Assembly: GCA_022606425.2 (NCBI GenBank)
Contig: JAHDVF020001510.1
Location: forward strand, 979,001 to 1,043,000
DNA length: 64,000 bases
From: Lepidostoma basale
Lineage: Eukaryota; Arthropoda; Insecta; Trichoptera; Lepidostomatidae
Direction: 5' to 3'
The notes under the pieces were generated by a model. It did no database searches. It was not told where the DNA came from and was given only the letters and a program-made list of their open reading frames with translations. How positions within the stretch are numbered: position 1 is the first letter of the stretch; the number at the start of each line of letters is the position of its first letter. The position numbers and the translations under genes were made by a program. This document shows positions 36,101 through 51,100 of this stretch, piece by piece.

Positions 36101-39100
36101 CACGTGTCCAAACCATCTTATTCACTTTTTATATTTTCATTCGTCACTCTATCATACACAGTTTTTCGACATATTCGTCTATGATATTTCATTTCTTCTG
36201 CATTTATTCTACTTTCACACTTCTTTTGCCAGTTCCATGCTTCGCTTCCATACATAAGGGTCAATACAAGAACACAATTGAGCACTGCCATTTATAATGT
36301 CATTTAGTATTTAATGATATTCCATCATTACATTATGTTAGTTTTAAATCATTAAATAAAAAAATACTTATATTTTAAACCACTGATTCTCTACCACCTG
36401 CCATTTGAGAGTATATAAAAAGGCTTCCCACATTATCAAAACCGTTTATTTTTTGTTTATGGTTGGAACAGTTTTATTCGTTTTAAAATTCTTGTATTTA
36501 GTATGATAAAAACTTATAAAAATACAGTGAAAAACCATTTTTACGTAGTTACATACGAGTACATTAAAAAATCCATATTGCCTTACTCGGATAAGTGAAA
36601 ATAGTTTTGATCTGTTAAATTTTTTTTTTATAAATTATCAAAATTGGAAATATGTCGCTAGACACCTAATAATATTAAGAAATCTTTATTTAAAAAGACT
36701 TTTACATTATTGCTTACTATATTTAATTCGGATGCCTACTCGTAAGGGCGATTAATTGTATTTTTCAACAGGAAAATTGTGTAGTGCTTCCGTGTGGGAA
36801 TTTGGAGCATAAAATAAATTATGGATCCTAGATCAGTTGTAGGCGTGTACATTGTAGGTTGCACTCATAAATAAAATATTTATTTTGCACTTAGACAGCC
36901 GTTGTCATCCACTGCTGTACATAGGCCTCTTCCATACTTCTCCACGTATCCCTATCTTGTGCCTTTTGCATCCAATTGCCAGCAATTCTTTTAATGTCAT
37001 CGGACCATCGTGTGGGGGGTCTCCCTCTGTTTCGTTTGTCTTTCTGTTTCGTTTGTCTCCACTCTACCACCCTTCTGGTCCATCTACCGTCTACCAATCT
37101 GGCAACATGTCCCGCAAATGACCATTTAAGCTTCGCTACCCTTGCGACGACTTCTGTTACTCCCGACCTTCTACGTATTTCAGTATTTCTTATCCGGTCT
37201 GAGATTCTTACATGTAGCATGGCTCTTTCGTGTTTCCTCTGTGCTACACGGAGTCTCCTTATGGTCGACTTGGTGAGGACTAGCGTTTCTGCTCCATATG
37301 TCAGTTCTGAAAGTACGCATTGATCATACATTTTGCGTTTCAGACACTAGGGAATCTTACTATTAAATTAAAATTCTAATCATAAATTATTTTGGTATAG
37401 TTTTTGCTACAATTACTAATTGAATTCTAATCGAGCGAAAATATAACACGTTTTTGGATATTACGTGATAATTATAACATGATTTTTCATCTTTTCTTGG
37501 CTCTACATCTCGGTGTGGAATTTCCTCGACAAAAGTCCTCCACTGGCTCATGACTTCTGGTCATCTCTCTCCATTCTCTAGATCTTCATTTTTTTGTAAT
37601 GTACGAAGTATGCAATAAATGTGATCTTGTGATAAACGTGTCAAAATCTAAAGCCATGGTATTTGAAAGGGAAAATATATAACGGATTGTGACATAAGTG
37701 CGAAATTGAGAGAAATTGGAGCAAGTTATCGAATTTATTTATCTTGGGGGCATGTTTACAAGATATGGAAGACTAGAGAAAGATATCGAAAGAAGGGATG
37801 TAGCTGAAAACGAAATATAATAAATAGTGCACTTAAAGTCATTACTGCAAATATAAACATATCGACTAAACCAAATAACAGTGCACAATGGAGTTCTAGT
37901 GCTGACTCTTATGTGAAGTGAAGCTTGGAAATGGCAGAAGAAGGATAAAAGTATAATAAATGCCGTATAAATGAGGCCACTAAGAAGAATGTGCGGAAAA
38001 ACAATGCATGTTAGAATACCTAAGGGGAGTAAAATACCGCCTCCTGATATTAAAAGAAAAAGTGTAAGGACGTCGGGGAGTTGGTAAAAGACAGCTGTCC
38101 TGTCTGCGGAACAATAAAGAGTGGACAGGAATTACAAGAATTCAGAACCTGTTCCAAGTGGCGCAGAACAGAGATGCCTTTGCTGCAGTGATCGCCAACG
38201 TTGGGGGGACCTGACACGGCACCGAAAGAAAAAATATAAAATACCTAACGATGAAGTAAGAAAGTAATGTAAGGTGGATGAATGCATCCAAAATAAAATT
38301 AAGAAAGGGTCACAAAGATGGTTTAGACTTTTAGACATATGGGACGAATGGATGAGGGAAGAATGGTTAAAATATAATATATATTATACAAGTAGTGTGA
38401 ATGGAAAAAGAAGCCGAGGAAGGCTAAGGGAGACATGGCATGACCGAATTAATCAATTGCTGAAAGGTGGCCATGTTTAAAGTAGGAACAATCGGCGAGC
38501 GTGCATGTCACTAACTAACTAACTAACTTACCATCACGCCGTCTCCCCGGAGGGGTAGGCAGAAAGAATGGAACGCCACACTATTCTGTCCTGACATACG
38601 TCTCTAGCTTCCTCTACATTCATACATCTTGTCATGCACGCACGTCGATTTTTCCGACTCCTCACGTGACCGACATTCAATATTTGATTGATTTGATCGT
38701 GCCATGTTTTCCTCGGTTTTCCTCTATTTCTAGCTCCGTTCACGCCGTTTACATATACCTTCTTTACCATTCTGTCTTCACTCATTCTTTCCATGTGTCC
38801 AAACCATCTTAATTACCCTTTCCTTATTTTGTTCATAACACTTTCATTCGCACCACATTCACTTCTTATACTTGCATTTGTCACTCTATCATATACAGAT
38901 TTGACACACATTCGTCTTAGAGATCTCATTTCTTTTGCATTTATTCTACTTTCATCCTTCTTTTGCCAGTTCCATACTTCCATGCATAAGGGCATGTCAC
39001 TATGTGTGAATTTAGAAGAGACGCGAGAGTTATGTCAGGATAGAACAATGTAGCGATCCATCCTCTCAAGGGAAACGCCGTGATGGTTATTTAGTTTTTT

Positions 39101-42100
39101 TTTAAAACAAGTGCGTTTTTTTTAATAATTTGAAATATCTCATTAAGATAAATATCGTGCATGGACGGGAATCTGCGGTTGTACCACTATAATTTAAGCC
39201 GCTGGAAACGAGATTAGATCTGATGCTATAAACTATTGGGGTTAGTGGATTCTTGTTTGTGTGTTAATTAATTCTATTTAAACTAATGTTATTTGATTTG
39301 AATCTAAGAAGTTTTAAGATAAATCAGTTGATAGATTACAGAAGAGAAGATGAAAAAACATAACTAACTAACTAACCATCACGCAGTTTCCCGAAGGGGA
39401 AAGCAGAAATAATGGACTGCCATACTTAAACCGATGCGGCACTCCATCCTTCTCTTTTCGCAACCAATAGGCATTAGGCATAATTGTAAAAATTATCAAG
39501 AATTCACAAAAAATTGTATCCATGGAACAACACAACAAACCGCCTCACTACTCAATTCTGATACACCTCTCTAGATTCCTCTACATTTATACAGCGAGTC
39601 ATACACGCACGTCTATTCTTCCGATTTCTAACATGGCCGACCATTAAAATTTTATTAATTTAGTCGTGCCAAGTTTTCCTCGGTCTCCCACTCCATTCAC
39701 GCCGTTAACGTGTACTTTCTTAACCATTCTTCCTTCATCCACGCGTTCAATATGCCCAAACCAACGCAGTGATAATTTCATAATTTTGTACATAATACTT
39801 TCTTCCGCACTACATTCCTTCTTTATATCGGCTTTAGAAATTCTATATTTCAACGTTTTATCACACATACGTCTAAAGGATCTCATCTCTACGGCATTTA
39901 TTCTGCTTTCATCCTTCTTCTGCCAGATCCATGCCACACTTCCATACTGGTTGGTACTAAAACTTCACTGTTAACGGGCATGTTTGCTGTCATTGATATT
40001 TTTTTGATTCCAATAACAGTTTTTAAATCATAATCAAATCAATTAAAAAATACATAAATTAGTTTTTTTTAATGTATACAATTACTTGTAGACAAATACT
40101 GGATTTTAAACCATTGCGGGTTAATCATTTTTAAGGATTAATTGTATCCCATTAGAGACGAAGGTGTATTTTTTTTTTGAATCAGAATATGTTAGTCGAG
40201 GCGTTTACAGGACTTATGCTTAACCCAACCAATGACAGGTCATAAGTCCTGTAAACGCCTCGAATACCATATTCTGTTTTTAAAAAAAATACATCTTCGT
40301 CTTTATTGGGATACAATTAATACATAAATTTGTCTATAGAAGACGTTATGTTTATAGATGCGTTATCAGCTATGACTGCAACACCAAAGGTCCCAGGTTC
40401 GATTCCCGGCGATGACGGAGTTAATAGAATCACTCTGTCATTGATTTGATATAATTCACATAACAAATAAAATGTTAATTGACAAATTATCTAACGCATC
40501 TTTAAAATCAATAGTTTGAAAATGTATACAGTTATTTAGTTTATATAATATGTTGTATACAAACATGTAGAAAGCAACGGGAAACAACCACATACGCAAA
40601 CTCTCACATTTTTCGGCAAACCATTTCTTAGGATCAAAACATTAAAAAAATGCAGTTTTATTTCTATAAGAATATAAAAAAAAAAATAACAAGTTACATA
40701 TTAATTTACACCGTTTCTCCGAACCGCCACACTTTTGTTTCCTGACATACTTCTCTCGCTTCCTCAAATAAACGTGTCGATTTGTCCGATTCTTCATTTT
40801 GACGACATTTAATATTATTTGATTGATTTGGTGCTACCACGTTATATAAATAAATAAGTTAAAATAAATTATTTAAATGGTTATTACGAAAGAAAACGTA
40901 CGTTTTCTAGAGCCATGTTAGGAATAAGCCTAAGAGACAGAGTCAGAAACGATACAGTGAGAGAAAAAACAAAGGTCACTGACATCATCCACCGGGTGGC
41001 AACTCTAAAATGGCAATGGGCAGGTCACGTAGCCAGAAGCTCAGACGAAACATGGACAAGAAGACTGCTGACTTGGAGACCGTGGATAGCAAAGAGAAGT
41101 GCAGAGGGACCGCAACTACGGTGGAAGGATGATCTGAACAGACATGTCGGAATAACCTGGATGCGGTCTGCACAATACAGAGTGACGTGGAAGCGAACGG
41201 AGGAGGCCTTTGTCCAGGAGTGGATGGGAATAGGCTGAACAAGAAGAAGAAGAAGAGATAAAGAAATAATAAATTAAAAATATGGGTTAATCCAAACTAA
41301 GTATTTAAACATAAAGTTTTTGTGCCAATCTTTATATATGGAAGTGAAGCTTAAATTATAATAACGAATGAATTAAAACTGTTTTTTCTACCATTTCTTT
41401 ATTTTTCTCGGTATGTTTCGAAGGCTTTACACCTTCATCAACGAGAGAAAGATATAAACTTTATATATGTATTGTTTTTATTATTATTTTTTTTTATGTA
41501 TACAACAGGTCGTTGGAACCTTATTACTGTATACAATTTATTTTTTAGCTATTATATTGATTCTCGAAATTTGTGATAGGTAGCCAATCTATCGCCATTT
41601 CATTGTCACGTGAATTCTATACCAGACCAAAGACAGTGTGACAATCACACTGCTATCGCCGGGAATCGAACCTGGGACCTTCGCTATGGAAGTCAGAGCT
41701 TTTACCACTCTGCCACGAAGGTCGTCGATATTGTTCTCCCTATGATGAAGGAGTGTAAAGCCTTCGAAACATCTCGAGATAAATAATCTCAAAGTGTTTA
41801 TCAAAAAATAACGGTGTTTTAATTCACAAAAAATTCATCATTACGGAATTTCACAGTGTTAACGCCTTAAGTTTATTTTATAAAATAATTAATTAATAGG
41901 ATTGATGTCGTAGAAATGAGATTTCTAAGAAGAATGTGCGTAAAAGCACATGATAAAATATGATACCAATCGAAGAAACGAGGAAGGAATGTAAGGGAGA
42001 TAATTGCATAGAAAGAAAACATGGCATGATCAAATTACTTAATTACGTAAGGCGGCCGTGTTCAAAGTCAGAAAAATCTACGAGATCGCGTGTCACGATA

Positions 42101-45100
42101 TACGAATATATTTCAGTTAAATCTCTCGAGTAATTAGTACCAATGAAATCTATTTTCTAGAATCTTTATAATATTTTATGGCAATTGGACCAAAGAATGC
42201 GCTTCCACGTGCGGTGTTAACGTAACTATTACACCCGGAGCCATTGATAATGACACAAAGTCGGCTAAACCTTCCACCATAATGCAAGAGAAATTTGAAA
42301 AATATCCTCTTTTAGCGCTACCCCTGCGATATATAAAGCTTCCTTGACATTGAGATCAAATCAAATCAAATCAAATCAGTTTATTTTCTCAAAAGATATT
42401 ACAAACAATTATTATATAATAGTTTAAGACATCTATTGAGAACAGGTAAAATATAATAAATATATTAAATAATACCAGGAACGCATGAGAGATGGTTCGA
42501 CATTAGGAATACAAAATTCTCTCCAAAGTCAAGACTATTTGTCTTCTGAACGTACTTTCACGAATATGAAAGACATCGATCTTCGAAGCGATTATGTTCA
42601 GCAGTTTGATTGCTCTCCCCATCGGAATCACCAGAGACAGGTTGGTTCTGCATGCTGGGAGATAAAACAGTCTGTGTTGACAAGATGAAGAAGAAGGTGG
42701 GAATAACATGTTTTTCCTTGCTAAGGCATTATACAATATTCATGCAATCAAATTTGATAGTGCATTAGCAAGGCGAAACATACCATTTCAATTATTATTG
42801 TTGTTAATTTAAATTTATTGGTAAAAGTTTATCGTAAATAATGAAAACATTTTTTAATTGAAAAATCCATTAAAAACATAGAATATTATGGACATTTAAT
42901 TTTCTTTCACTTGATTTAATGGCGTAGATCGGTTTCGACATGCGTGCTATCGAAAATCAAACTAAATATATATTATAAAGTTTTTTTAAATATTTTTAAT
43001 TGAAATTTCTTGGTAAAGTTAATTTTAAATAATGAAATAAAAAAATATACACAATTTCTTTATGCCAATATATTTATTTCAACCAAAAGATGGAGGCAAG
43101 CTTCCGAAACCGGTCGATATTAAACACAAGTGAAAGCCCATTAAATGCAGAATAATAAAGAAATTTTGTGTAAATTTTTTTTTTACATTATTTAGAATTT
43201 TTCATTTTAAAAATAATTATTTTCAGTATTAACATGTCATTCCCATAAAACAAAATAAAACTTCTAGAAAACAGATGTTTTCATTTGTATTTTATATAAA
43301 AAATTTATGCGAATTTTTAAGAATCACCAAATAAATTTTCTTCGTCTTTTTCTTATTCTTCAATTTCTACTTTGTCTTCTTTTTCTTCGTCTTCAACTTG
43401 TTAAAGAATTAAGAGTCTGATGTTACAAGATTCCCCTCCTGTGATGCTGAACTCCAGCTATCTCTCCATTGTTTTTGTATTCCATCTGGTATTTCATGCG
43501 GAGAAATATTATATAAATCCTTAGAGGTTTATTAAATGTGGATAAAGTTGTTAAAAAGATAAATCTGGCTGTCCATAATAGAAGCTAAACGAATACTTAG
43601 AATGTTTGAACACATATCAATTGACAATATTATTAATAAGCTTACGTTAAGATAAATAGAAAGTGATTCGTACGTAACAAATTACTTTTAAATTCGAGTT
43701 CATTAATCTATCGAAAAACTGCATACATATTACAAAAAACAGCTGGCTAATAACGTAAACGATACTTCAAAGACGCGTTCTCATTATCAACAAATCATCA
43801 AACATCAATCAACGTAATTGGTTGAAGTGCATTTGAATCGACGTGACCCCCTTGATTAACATCGGCCTATCGCTTCCAGTCTAATTGTTTAGAATTTTAC
43901 CGCTTCCTTGATCTGTTTTTTGCTGATAGCTAACGTGACCGGTTTTTTGCTGGCAGGTCAACGAAACAATAGAACGAGGAATGAATAAGCTGGAGTTAAT
44001 GCGCAAAAATATATATAAATCAAGTCACATTTTTTTTACAACATTTTGAATGTATACAAATACTTGTAGACGAATACTGGTTTATCCTATTGCGGGTTAT
44101 CATTTTAAGGATTAATTGTATCACAATAGAGACGAAGATGCAAATTGGAAACAGAATATGGTGGTCGAGGCGTTTACAGGACAATGACCTGTCATTGGTT
44201 GGGTAAAGCGCACGCTTTATGTAATACAACATTCCCCATTCCACCCTTCTTACGACCACAAATTTTTGGAAGATGTACATATATACGAGGGTTACCTTTT
44301 AATTTCTTACAAAAAATTAAACAGAAACAAACAAATTGGAAACAAAGTGTTTTCTTGTTTTTCGAAATATTCGTTGTGGAGTAAAGTCTTTTTTAAAATC
44401 ATAAAAAATCTTCCAACGCAAACCTTCACGAGTAATCTCCATTTTTGCACAAACTTGCTTCTTTTAAACGATCACTATCAACAACCTAATCGGTCAATTA
44501 CTATGTTGCCACTGGCTTCGCAATAACAAACGTCAATGTTCACAAATACAGTGATCCCATAACTCACTAACGCCATCTATTGTTCGATTGTAAAAACATA
44601 AAAGGCAACCCTTGTATGCTACAATGTCGGACAACACTTCACATTTTTATTATTTTATTTTTCTTCTATGTTCGCCATTCATCATTGTATTGTCTATGTT
44701 TTATTTGTCTTTTTCTTTTATACCATATATACTTTGTATAAACTACACTAACTTAAATTTTGTTAAATTATATATCAGACATGTTTCGGACAACCGGTCC
44801 TTCCTCAGTAATATTATAAAGATACATATTTAAAATATTATAAAATTGTGTACAAATATGATCAGTTCTGACAGATGTTATAAAGATGTTTAACCTTTAT
44901 AATTTAAATCTTTATAACATCTGTCAAAACTGATCATTTTTGTAAACAATTTCATAATATTTAAATTATAAATCTTTATAATATTACTGAGAAAGGACCG
45001 GTTGTCCGAAACATGTCTGATATATAATTAAAAAAAAAAATTATGATAGTGTTGTATATAAAAAAGAAAAAGACTACTCACATTTATTTATTAATTCACT

Positions 45101-48100
45101 AACTACTATCACGCCGTATTTCCAAACGGGTATGCAAAAATAATGGAACGCCACACTTTTCTTTCACGAAATACTCTCGATTCCTCAACATCGTCGACCT
45201 TCGTGGCAGAGTGGTAAGAGCTCTGACTTCCATACCAAAGGTCGGGACCTTCGGTATGGAAGTCAGAGAGGACCAGATTAATCAATTACTAAAAGGCGGC
45301 CACATTCAAAGTCGGAATAATCGACGTGCGTGCATGGTACGATATATGAATGTAGAGGAATCCCGAGAGGTATGCCAGGACAGAGCATTGTGGCGATCCA
45401 TCGTCTCTGCTTATTCCTCCGGGGAAATGGCGTGATGGTTAGTTAGTTCTTCTTCTTCTTCTTCCTCAGCCTATTCCCGTCCACTCCTGGACAAAGGCTT
45501 CCTCCATTTGCTTCCATGTCATTCTGTCCTGTGCAAACTGCATCCAGGTTATTCCGACGTGTCTGTTTAGATCATCCTTCCACCGTAGTCGCTGTCGCCC
45601 TGCACTTCTCTTCGCCGTCCACGGTCTCCAAGTCGGTTAGTTAGTTAGTTGTTATAAAATATGTTTATGTCAAATACCCTTGTTTAATTATTCACAGGTC
45701 TATCGATGGATTAAGAGATCGTGATCGCGAGAGGAATGCCGGCTGCTGGTCGTGAGCGATGTGTCACAGTTTATATCCCCCAGTTGACCCGCACTTGGGA
45801 GAGCCCGCTGTTTATTTCCGTCTGAGACAATAGTTGAATTCAAGGAGTTGAACGCGAAGAGTAACTGTATCAGTACGCGGCTTTTCCTTATATACGAGTA
45901 TTATAGAATTCCTAACGGGTTCTTGAATTATAAAGCATTAACTATTTTAAAAAACGTCCGTTTTCTATATGATTACTATAATTTATTGAAGCGACGGCTT
46001 CACATCATTACAAAGGTGTCAACTATCAAAATAGTTTTAAATTATGAAACAAAAATCAAATAGTTATTTTTTTATAAGGATTAATTGTATCTGAATAGAG
46101 ACGAAAGTGTAAATTGTTGTCTGGGAACAGAATATGGTGGCCGAGGCGCTTACAGGACTTATGACCTGTCATTGGTTGGGTTGAGCGATCGCTTTATGTT
46201 TAACAACATTTCCCATTCCGGCCTTCTTACGACCACCACGGCTGACAAATTTTTGGAAGTTGTATACTCGTATATGGTAAGATGCTGCGCCTATCTTCAC
46301 TTTTTTTTATCACTCTATACAAGCGCCATCTATTAAGATTTTTTATTTATTATTTTAATTTAGTATTAGTTATTTTTTATTTATAGTTTTTTCAACAACA
46401 ACAACAAAACCATCACGCCGTTTCTCCGCAGGGGTAGGCAGAGAGAATGGACCGCCACACTACTCTATCCTGGCAAACCTCTCTAGTTTCCCCCACATTC
46501 ATACAACGAGACATACACGCACGTCGATTTCTCCGACTTCTAACATGACCAACCTTTAAAATTTGATTAATTTGGTAATACCATGTTTTCCTCGGTCTGC
46601 CTCGACTCCGTACTCCATTTACATCATAACCGTATACTTTCTTAACCATTCTTTCTCCATCCATGCGTTCCATATGTTCGATCCATCGCAGCGATCCTTT
46701 CATAATTTTGTCCATTATTCCGCTCTACATTCCTTTCTTATATCAGCATTTGAGATTCTGCCGTTTACCGTTCTTCAAAGGCACCCTTCAAAAAAAAATT
46801 ATTTGAAATCTCATGGAAGAAGTTCTTTGTAAATAATGAACATTAATTAATGTTGTATTTTTTTTTATTATGTATTATATATTTATGGCTTCGACCGATT
46901 TTGCCATAAACAAACGGGGAATTTAACTAAATATACGATTAAAAAAATAATTATCAATTATTTTTTAATTTAAATTATATACAATGAACTTCTACCGTGA
47001 AATTTCAAATAACATTTTTTTTAATATTGACATTGATGCAGTTTTGAAAAAAAACTATAGGTAAGTTTAAAATGAGTATTTGATCCCAATTGGTGTTAAT
47101 TGATTGAATAATATAGTGTAGTTCAATCTTCACCCTCAAGATGCCACCTGTGCTACGTGACTCATTGGTCCGGAACCGGCCCAAGTGTGATGCTGTAATA
47201 TGGAGTCCCCACGAGGCGCGATATTCGCTCTTGGGTTCAGATTAAATTTCTGAAATATCTCCTCATGAGAGAATTTACAGTAAGTAAATACGATAGTCAA
47301 ACCGCAGAGCTAAAAAGAAGAATTGAACTAAGCTGGGCAGCTTTCGGAAACATGAGTTACATCCTTAAAAACCGGAAAATACCGATCAACCTGAAACGAA
47401 AAGTCTATGAAGCCTGCGCTTTGCCAGTTGGTACATATGGTCTTGAAACTGTAACACTGTCCAAACAAAGTGCCGAGAAACTACGAGTGACCCAAAGAGC
47501 CATGGAAAGAGCCATGTTAGGAATAAGCCTAAAAGACAGAGTCAGAAACGATACAGTGAAAGAAAAAACAAATATCACTGATATCATCCACTGGGTGGCG
47601 ACTATAAAGTGTCAATGGGCAGGTCACGTAGCCAGAAGCTCAGATGAAAAGTGGACAAGAAGACTGCTGACTTGGAGACCGTGGACGGCAAAGAGAAGTG
47701 CAGGGTGACTGCAACAACGGTGGATGGATGATCTAAACAGACATGTCAGAATAATTTGGATGCAGTCTGCACAGGACAGAGTGACATGGAAGCGAATGGA
47801 GGAGGCCTTTGTTCAGGAGTGGACGGGAATAGGCTGAGGAAGAAGAAGAAGAAGAAGAAATACGTTCATTAAAAAAAAAAAAATTTAAATACGAGTATGT
47901 CTATTGAAATAGTAATATTTTATAAACAAATTATCTCACAAAAAACATCGAAATACCTTTCATGTGTAATCACTATATCCAGATATATCCGGGGTATATC
48001 CAGGTACATAGAATAGCCTTATCGTCGCATGCGACTCAGTGGCTATCGCATGACACGCAGGCTCGCCGATTCTGGTTCGATTCCCAACTGGGTCACTCCG

Positions 48101-51100
48101 TCGGACTGTACAACATTTGCGATAACGGAGGTGTCAAATGCAGATACTCGCGAAGCGAAATGTTTGCAGCTGATAACGAAATAAGCAAGGAAATGAACTT
48201 AAGTGTCATTGGAAATATTCAAGAAAAACCAGTGCAATAAATTAAATACAAGTCAGCAACATGCCTTTTCTTAAAAAAAAAATAACGGTAACTTGAATTA
48301 ACTTTTGAAAAACATTATAGAACACTTTACACAAACATGTTTCGTATTGTTGACGTCCAACTTCAGTGTACATTTTTTTAACAATCAAATGTTAAATAAA
48401 TGTAAAGTAATTTTAATTGTATCTCAATAGAGACGAAGACGTAAACTGGAGACTGAACATGGATGATCAAGGTGTTTACAGGACTTATGACCTGTCATTG
48501 GTTGGGTTAAGCGCACGCTTTATGTAATTACAACATTCCCCATTCCACCTTTGTTATTTGTGATCATGCATGACAAATTTTTGGAAGATGTACGAGTATA
48601 CATACTTCAAAATCCATATTTATCTTCACGTAACAGTTTCAGTCAGCCATCTATGTAGATTTGGTTGCACTTATGAATTTTTTTTCTTCAAGAATTAACC
48701 TATACAACCGACCCACTAACGCCATCTATGGAGAATGATTTTCGGCATTTAGCAAACTACCTTATTAACACAATGCGAAGGCTGTCGCCTAACATATTGT
48801 TAGAAGCCGCTAGGAGTATTATTCCATTCTATATGCCAATGTAAAGTATTTCTTTTATGTTGTGTTGTAGATGTTTAATGTTTCTTATTTTATATACTTT
48901 GTATACAGCACTCACATTTATTAAAAAATAAAATAAAAATAAAATATCAAACATGTTTCGGACTATCCAGCCCTTCATCCGTGATATTAAATAACATCTG
49001 TCAAGCTGACCATATTTGTAAACAATTTTATAATACTCGTATTTTAAATACTTTATACGAGTAAATAGAGTGTCGAATGAAATTATAAGAAGTAAATGCG
49101 GTGCGAATGATGGTGTTATAAACAAAATAATGAAAGGATCATTAAAATGGTTTTGCCACATGGAAAACATGAATGAAGAAAGAATGGTGAAAAAATTATA
49201 TGTTAACGATGTAAATGGAACCAGAAATAGAGGAAGACCGAGGAAAACGTGGCACGATCAAATAAATAAAATATTAGATATCGGTAACGTGAGGAGTCCG
49301 AAAAATCGACATGCGTGCATGATATGATGTATAAATGTTGAGGAATCGAGAGGAGACGGCGTGATGGTTAGTTAGTTAGTAAGTTAGTTAACTTCTCCGA
49401 GGGGAGGCGCCAAAAATTTCTACAAATAAATAAAGCTTCATATCGAAACCCACGATATGAAGTTTTATTTATTTATAATACGACGTGAAGAAACAGTAGT
49501 GAAAAACTAGAAATCGAGCCAGGTTAGTATGCGAAAAGGAGATACGAGTATGACTATCCACATTGCTCCCGAAATTGGATAAACTTTGTGCTTATAAACA
49601 ACAGCAACCCTCGCATTAATTTTTGTTGCGATAGATGTAGTTGATTTAAATGATTAAAAATAATTCAATCTTAAAATAAATATGTATGAATGTATATGCT
49701 ATAGCGTAACCTTGTTATTATTCTGTTAATAATAATATATAAGAATGGTTTGTTTTTTTATTCTTTAATTCACATTAATTAACAACAGCAGTAAATAAAA
49801 CAAACTGGAATCTTTCGAAATTTTTGAGTCAAGTAAAATTGGGAGAAAACACTATTAATTATCGGATTGCTCCTTTTACTCCTTTCTCCTTAAATACCCT
49901 TTCTACTTTTAGTATTCCCAATAATATTTTCAACGCAAATTAATAAATTATTAGCAAATTAATTATATATAGGCAAACATGTCTTTTAGAATGTATGTTT
50001 TTTTTCCAAATTACAATTAAAAATAATCACATTAATTTAAAATTATTAAATAAAGCGATTTTTCTTAACTACTTCCACTTTTGTATTTATTTTGACAACG
50101 ACCGGTTTTGCCAAAGTCGCTGGCATCTATAGACTAGTCTATCGAAACCAATCGCTGTCGATATAAAGACAAAAGTGGAAGTAGTTGAAAAAAACAACGT
50201 TTTATTTGAATCGAGAGATTTCAGTAAAATCATTTGATTATCTTACCAATTTTATTTTATATTATCGTTTATAAATATGTTATTATGTATTATTACTGTT
50301 AAAAATACCTGTATAAAAAAAGATACTTTAAAAGTTCATTCATTTAATAAAGATAATGGCGTTAAAATTTGCATGTTAATAATAGAAATATTACTTTGAA
50401 CACTCAAACACAAAATTTTAGAAATGAAAAAAGCAATTAAAAATATGAATTTATTATAAATAATCAAATAAATTTAACATCAAATCCAATTTTTGATTTA
50501 TTTCCATTGTTGTAAGTTAATAGCTGAACCCCAACAAGAACATGAAATTATTATTTTAAATTTTAAATTTATTTATTTTAAAATTATATTATTTATTATA
50601 ACCAAAGCATAAACGTTCCAAAATAAATCATTTTAACCTCTGTCAAAATTGACCACAAAAATCTATGTATAAATAGAGTGCCGAATGAAAATACAGGTGT
50701 ATAAGAAGTGAATGCAGTGTGAAAAGTGTTATGCACAAAATAATGAATGAATATGTAGATGGTTTGGAAACATGGGAAGAAGGTATGAAGAAAGAATAGT
50801 AAAGAAGTATATTTTTATGATGTAAATAGAACTAGAAATAGAGAAAGTCCGAGAAATAAATCAAATATTGAATGTCGACCACGTGAGGAGTCGGAGAAAT
50901 CGACGTGCTTGCATGACACGATGTGTGAATATCGATGAAGCGAGAGAAGTATTTCAGGAAAAAAAATTGTAGCTGTTCATTATCTCTGCCTATACCTTCG
51001 GGGAGACGGCGTGATGGTTAGTTCGTTAGTTGTTTTATAGTTTACATATCCTTTCTTCACAATTCTGTCTTTATTCATTATTGCCATGTGTCCAAACCAT

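Larger units (their letters stand above)
37590..39095 (+). mobile_element. LINE-A copy carrying two nested insertions
   Basis: It starts at [23 protein letters not shown] sequence and runs through [35 protein letters not shown] and the [20 protein letters not shown] region (frame 38274-38480). It ends near 39095 with GCCGTGATGG. Interrupted at 38024-38239 by LINE-E and at 38514-38991 by an opposite LINE-A. Decayed. Confidence 0.7.
44640..45075. mobile_element. HHR type P1 element: two copies head to head
   Basis: The two hammerheads (44772-44814 minus, 44981-45024 plus) and about 90 bp between them form a long inverted repeat: TGATCAGTTCTGACAGATGT answers ACATCTGTCAAAACTGATCA. Outer blocks carry TATATACTTTGTATA and GTTTTATTTGTCTTTTTC. 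Confidence 0.7.

Noticed and set aside
47962..48240. 92-codon plus frame as a host gene
   Set aside because: It runs through a tRNA-like A/B box region and has no recognisable domain or splice context.
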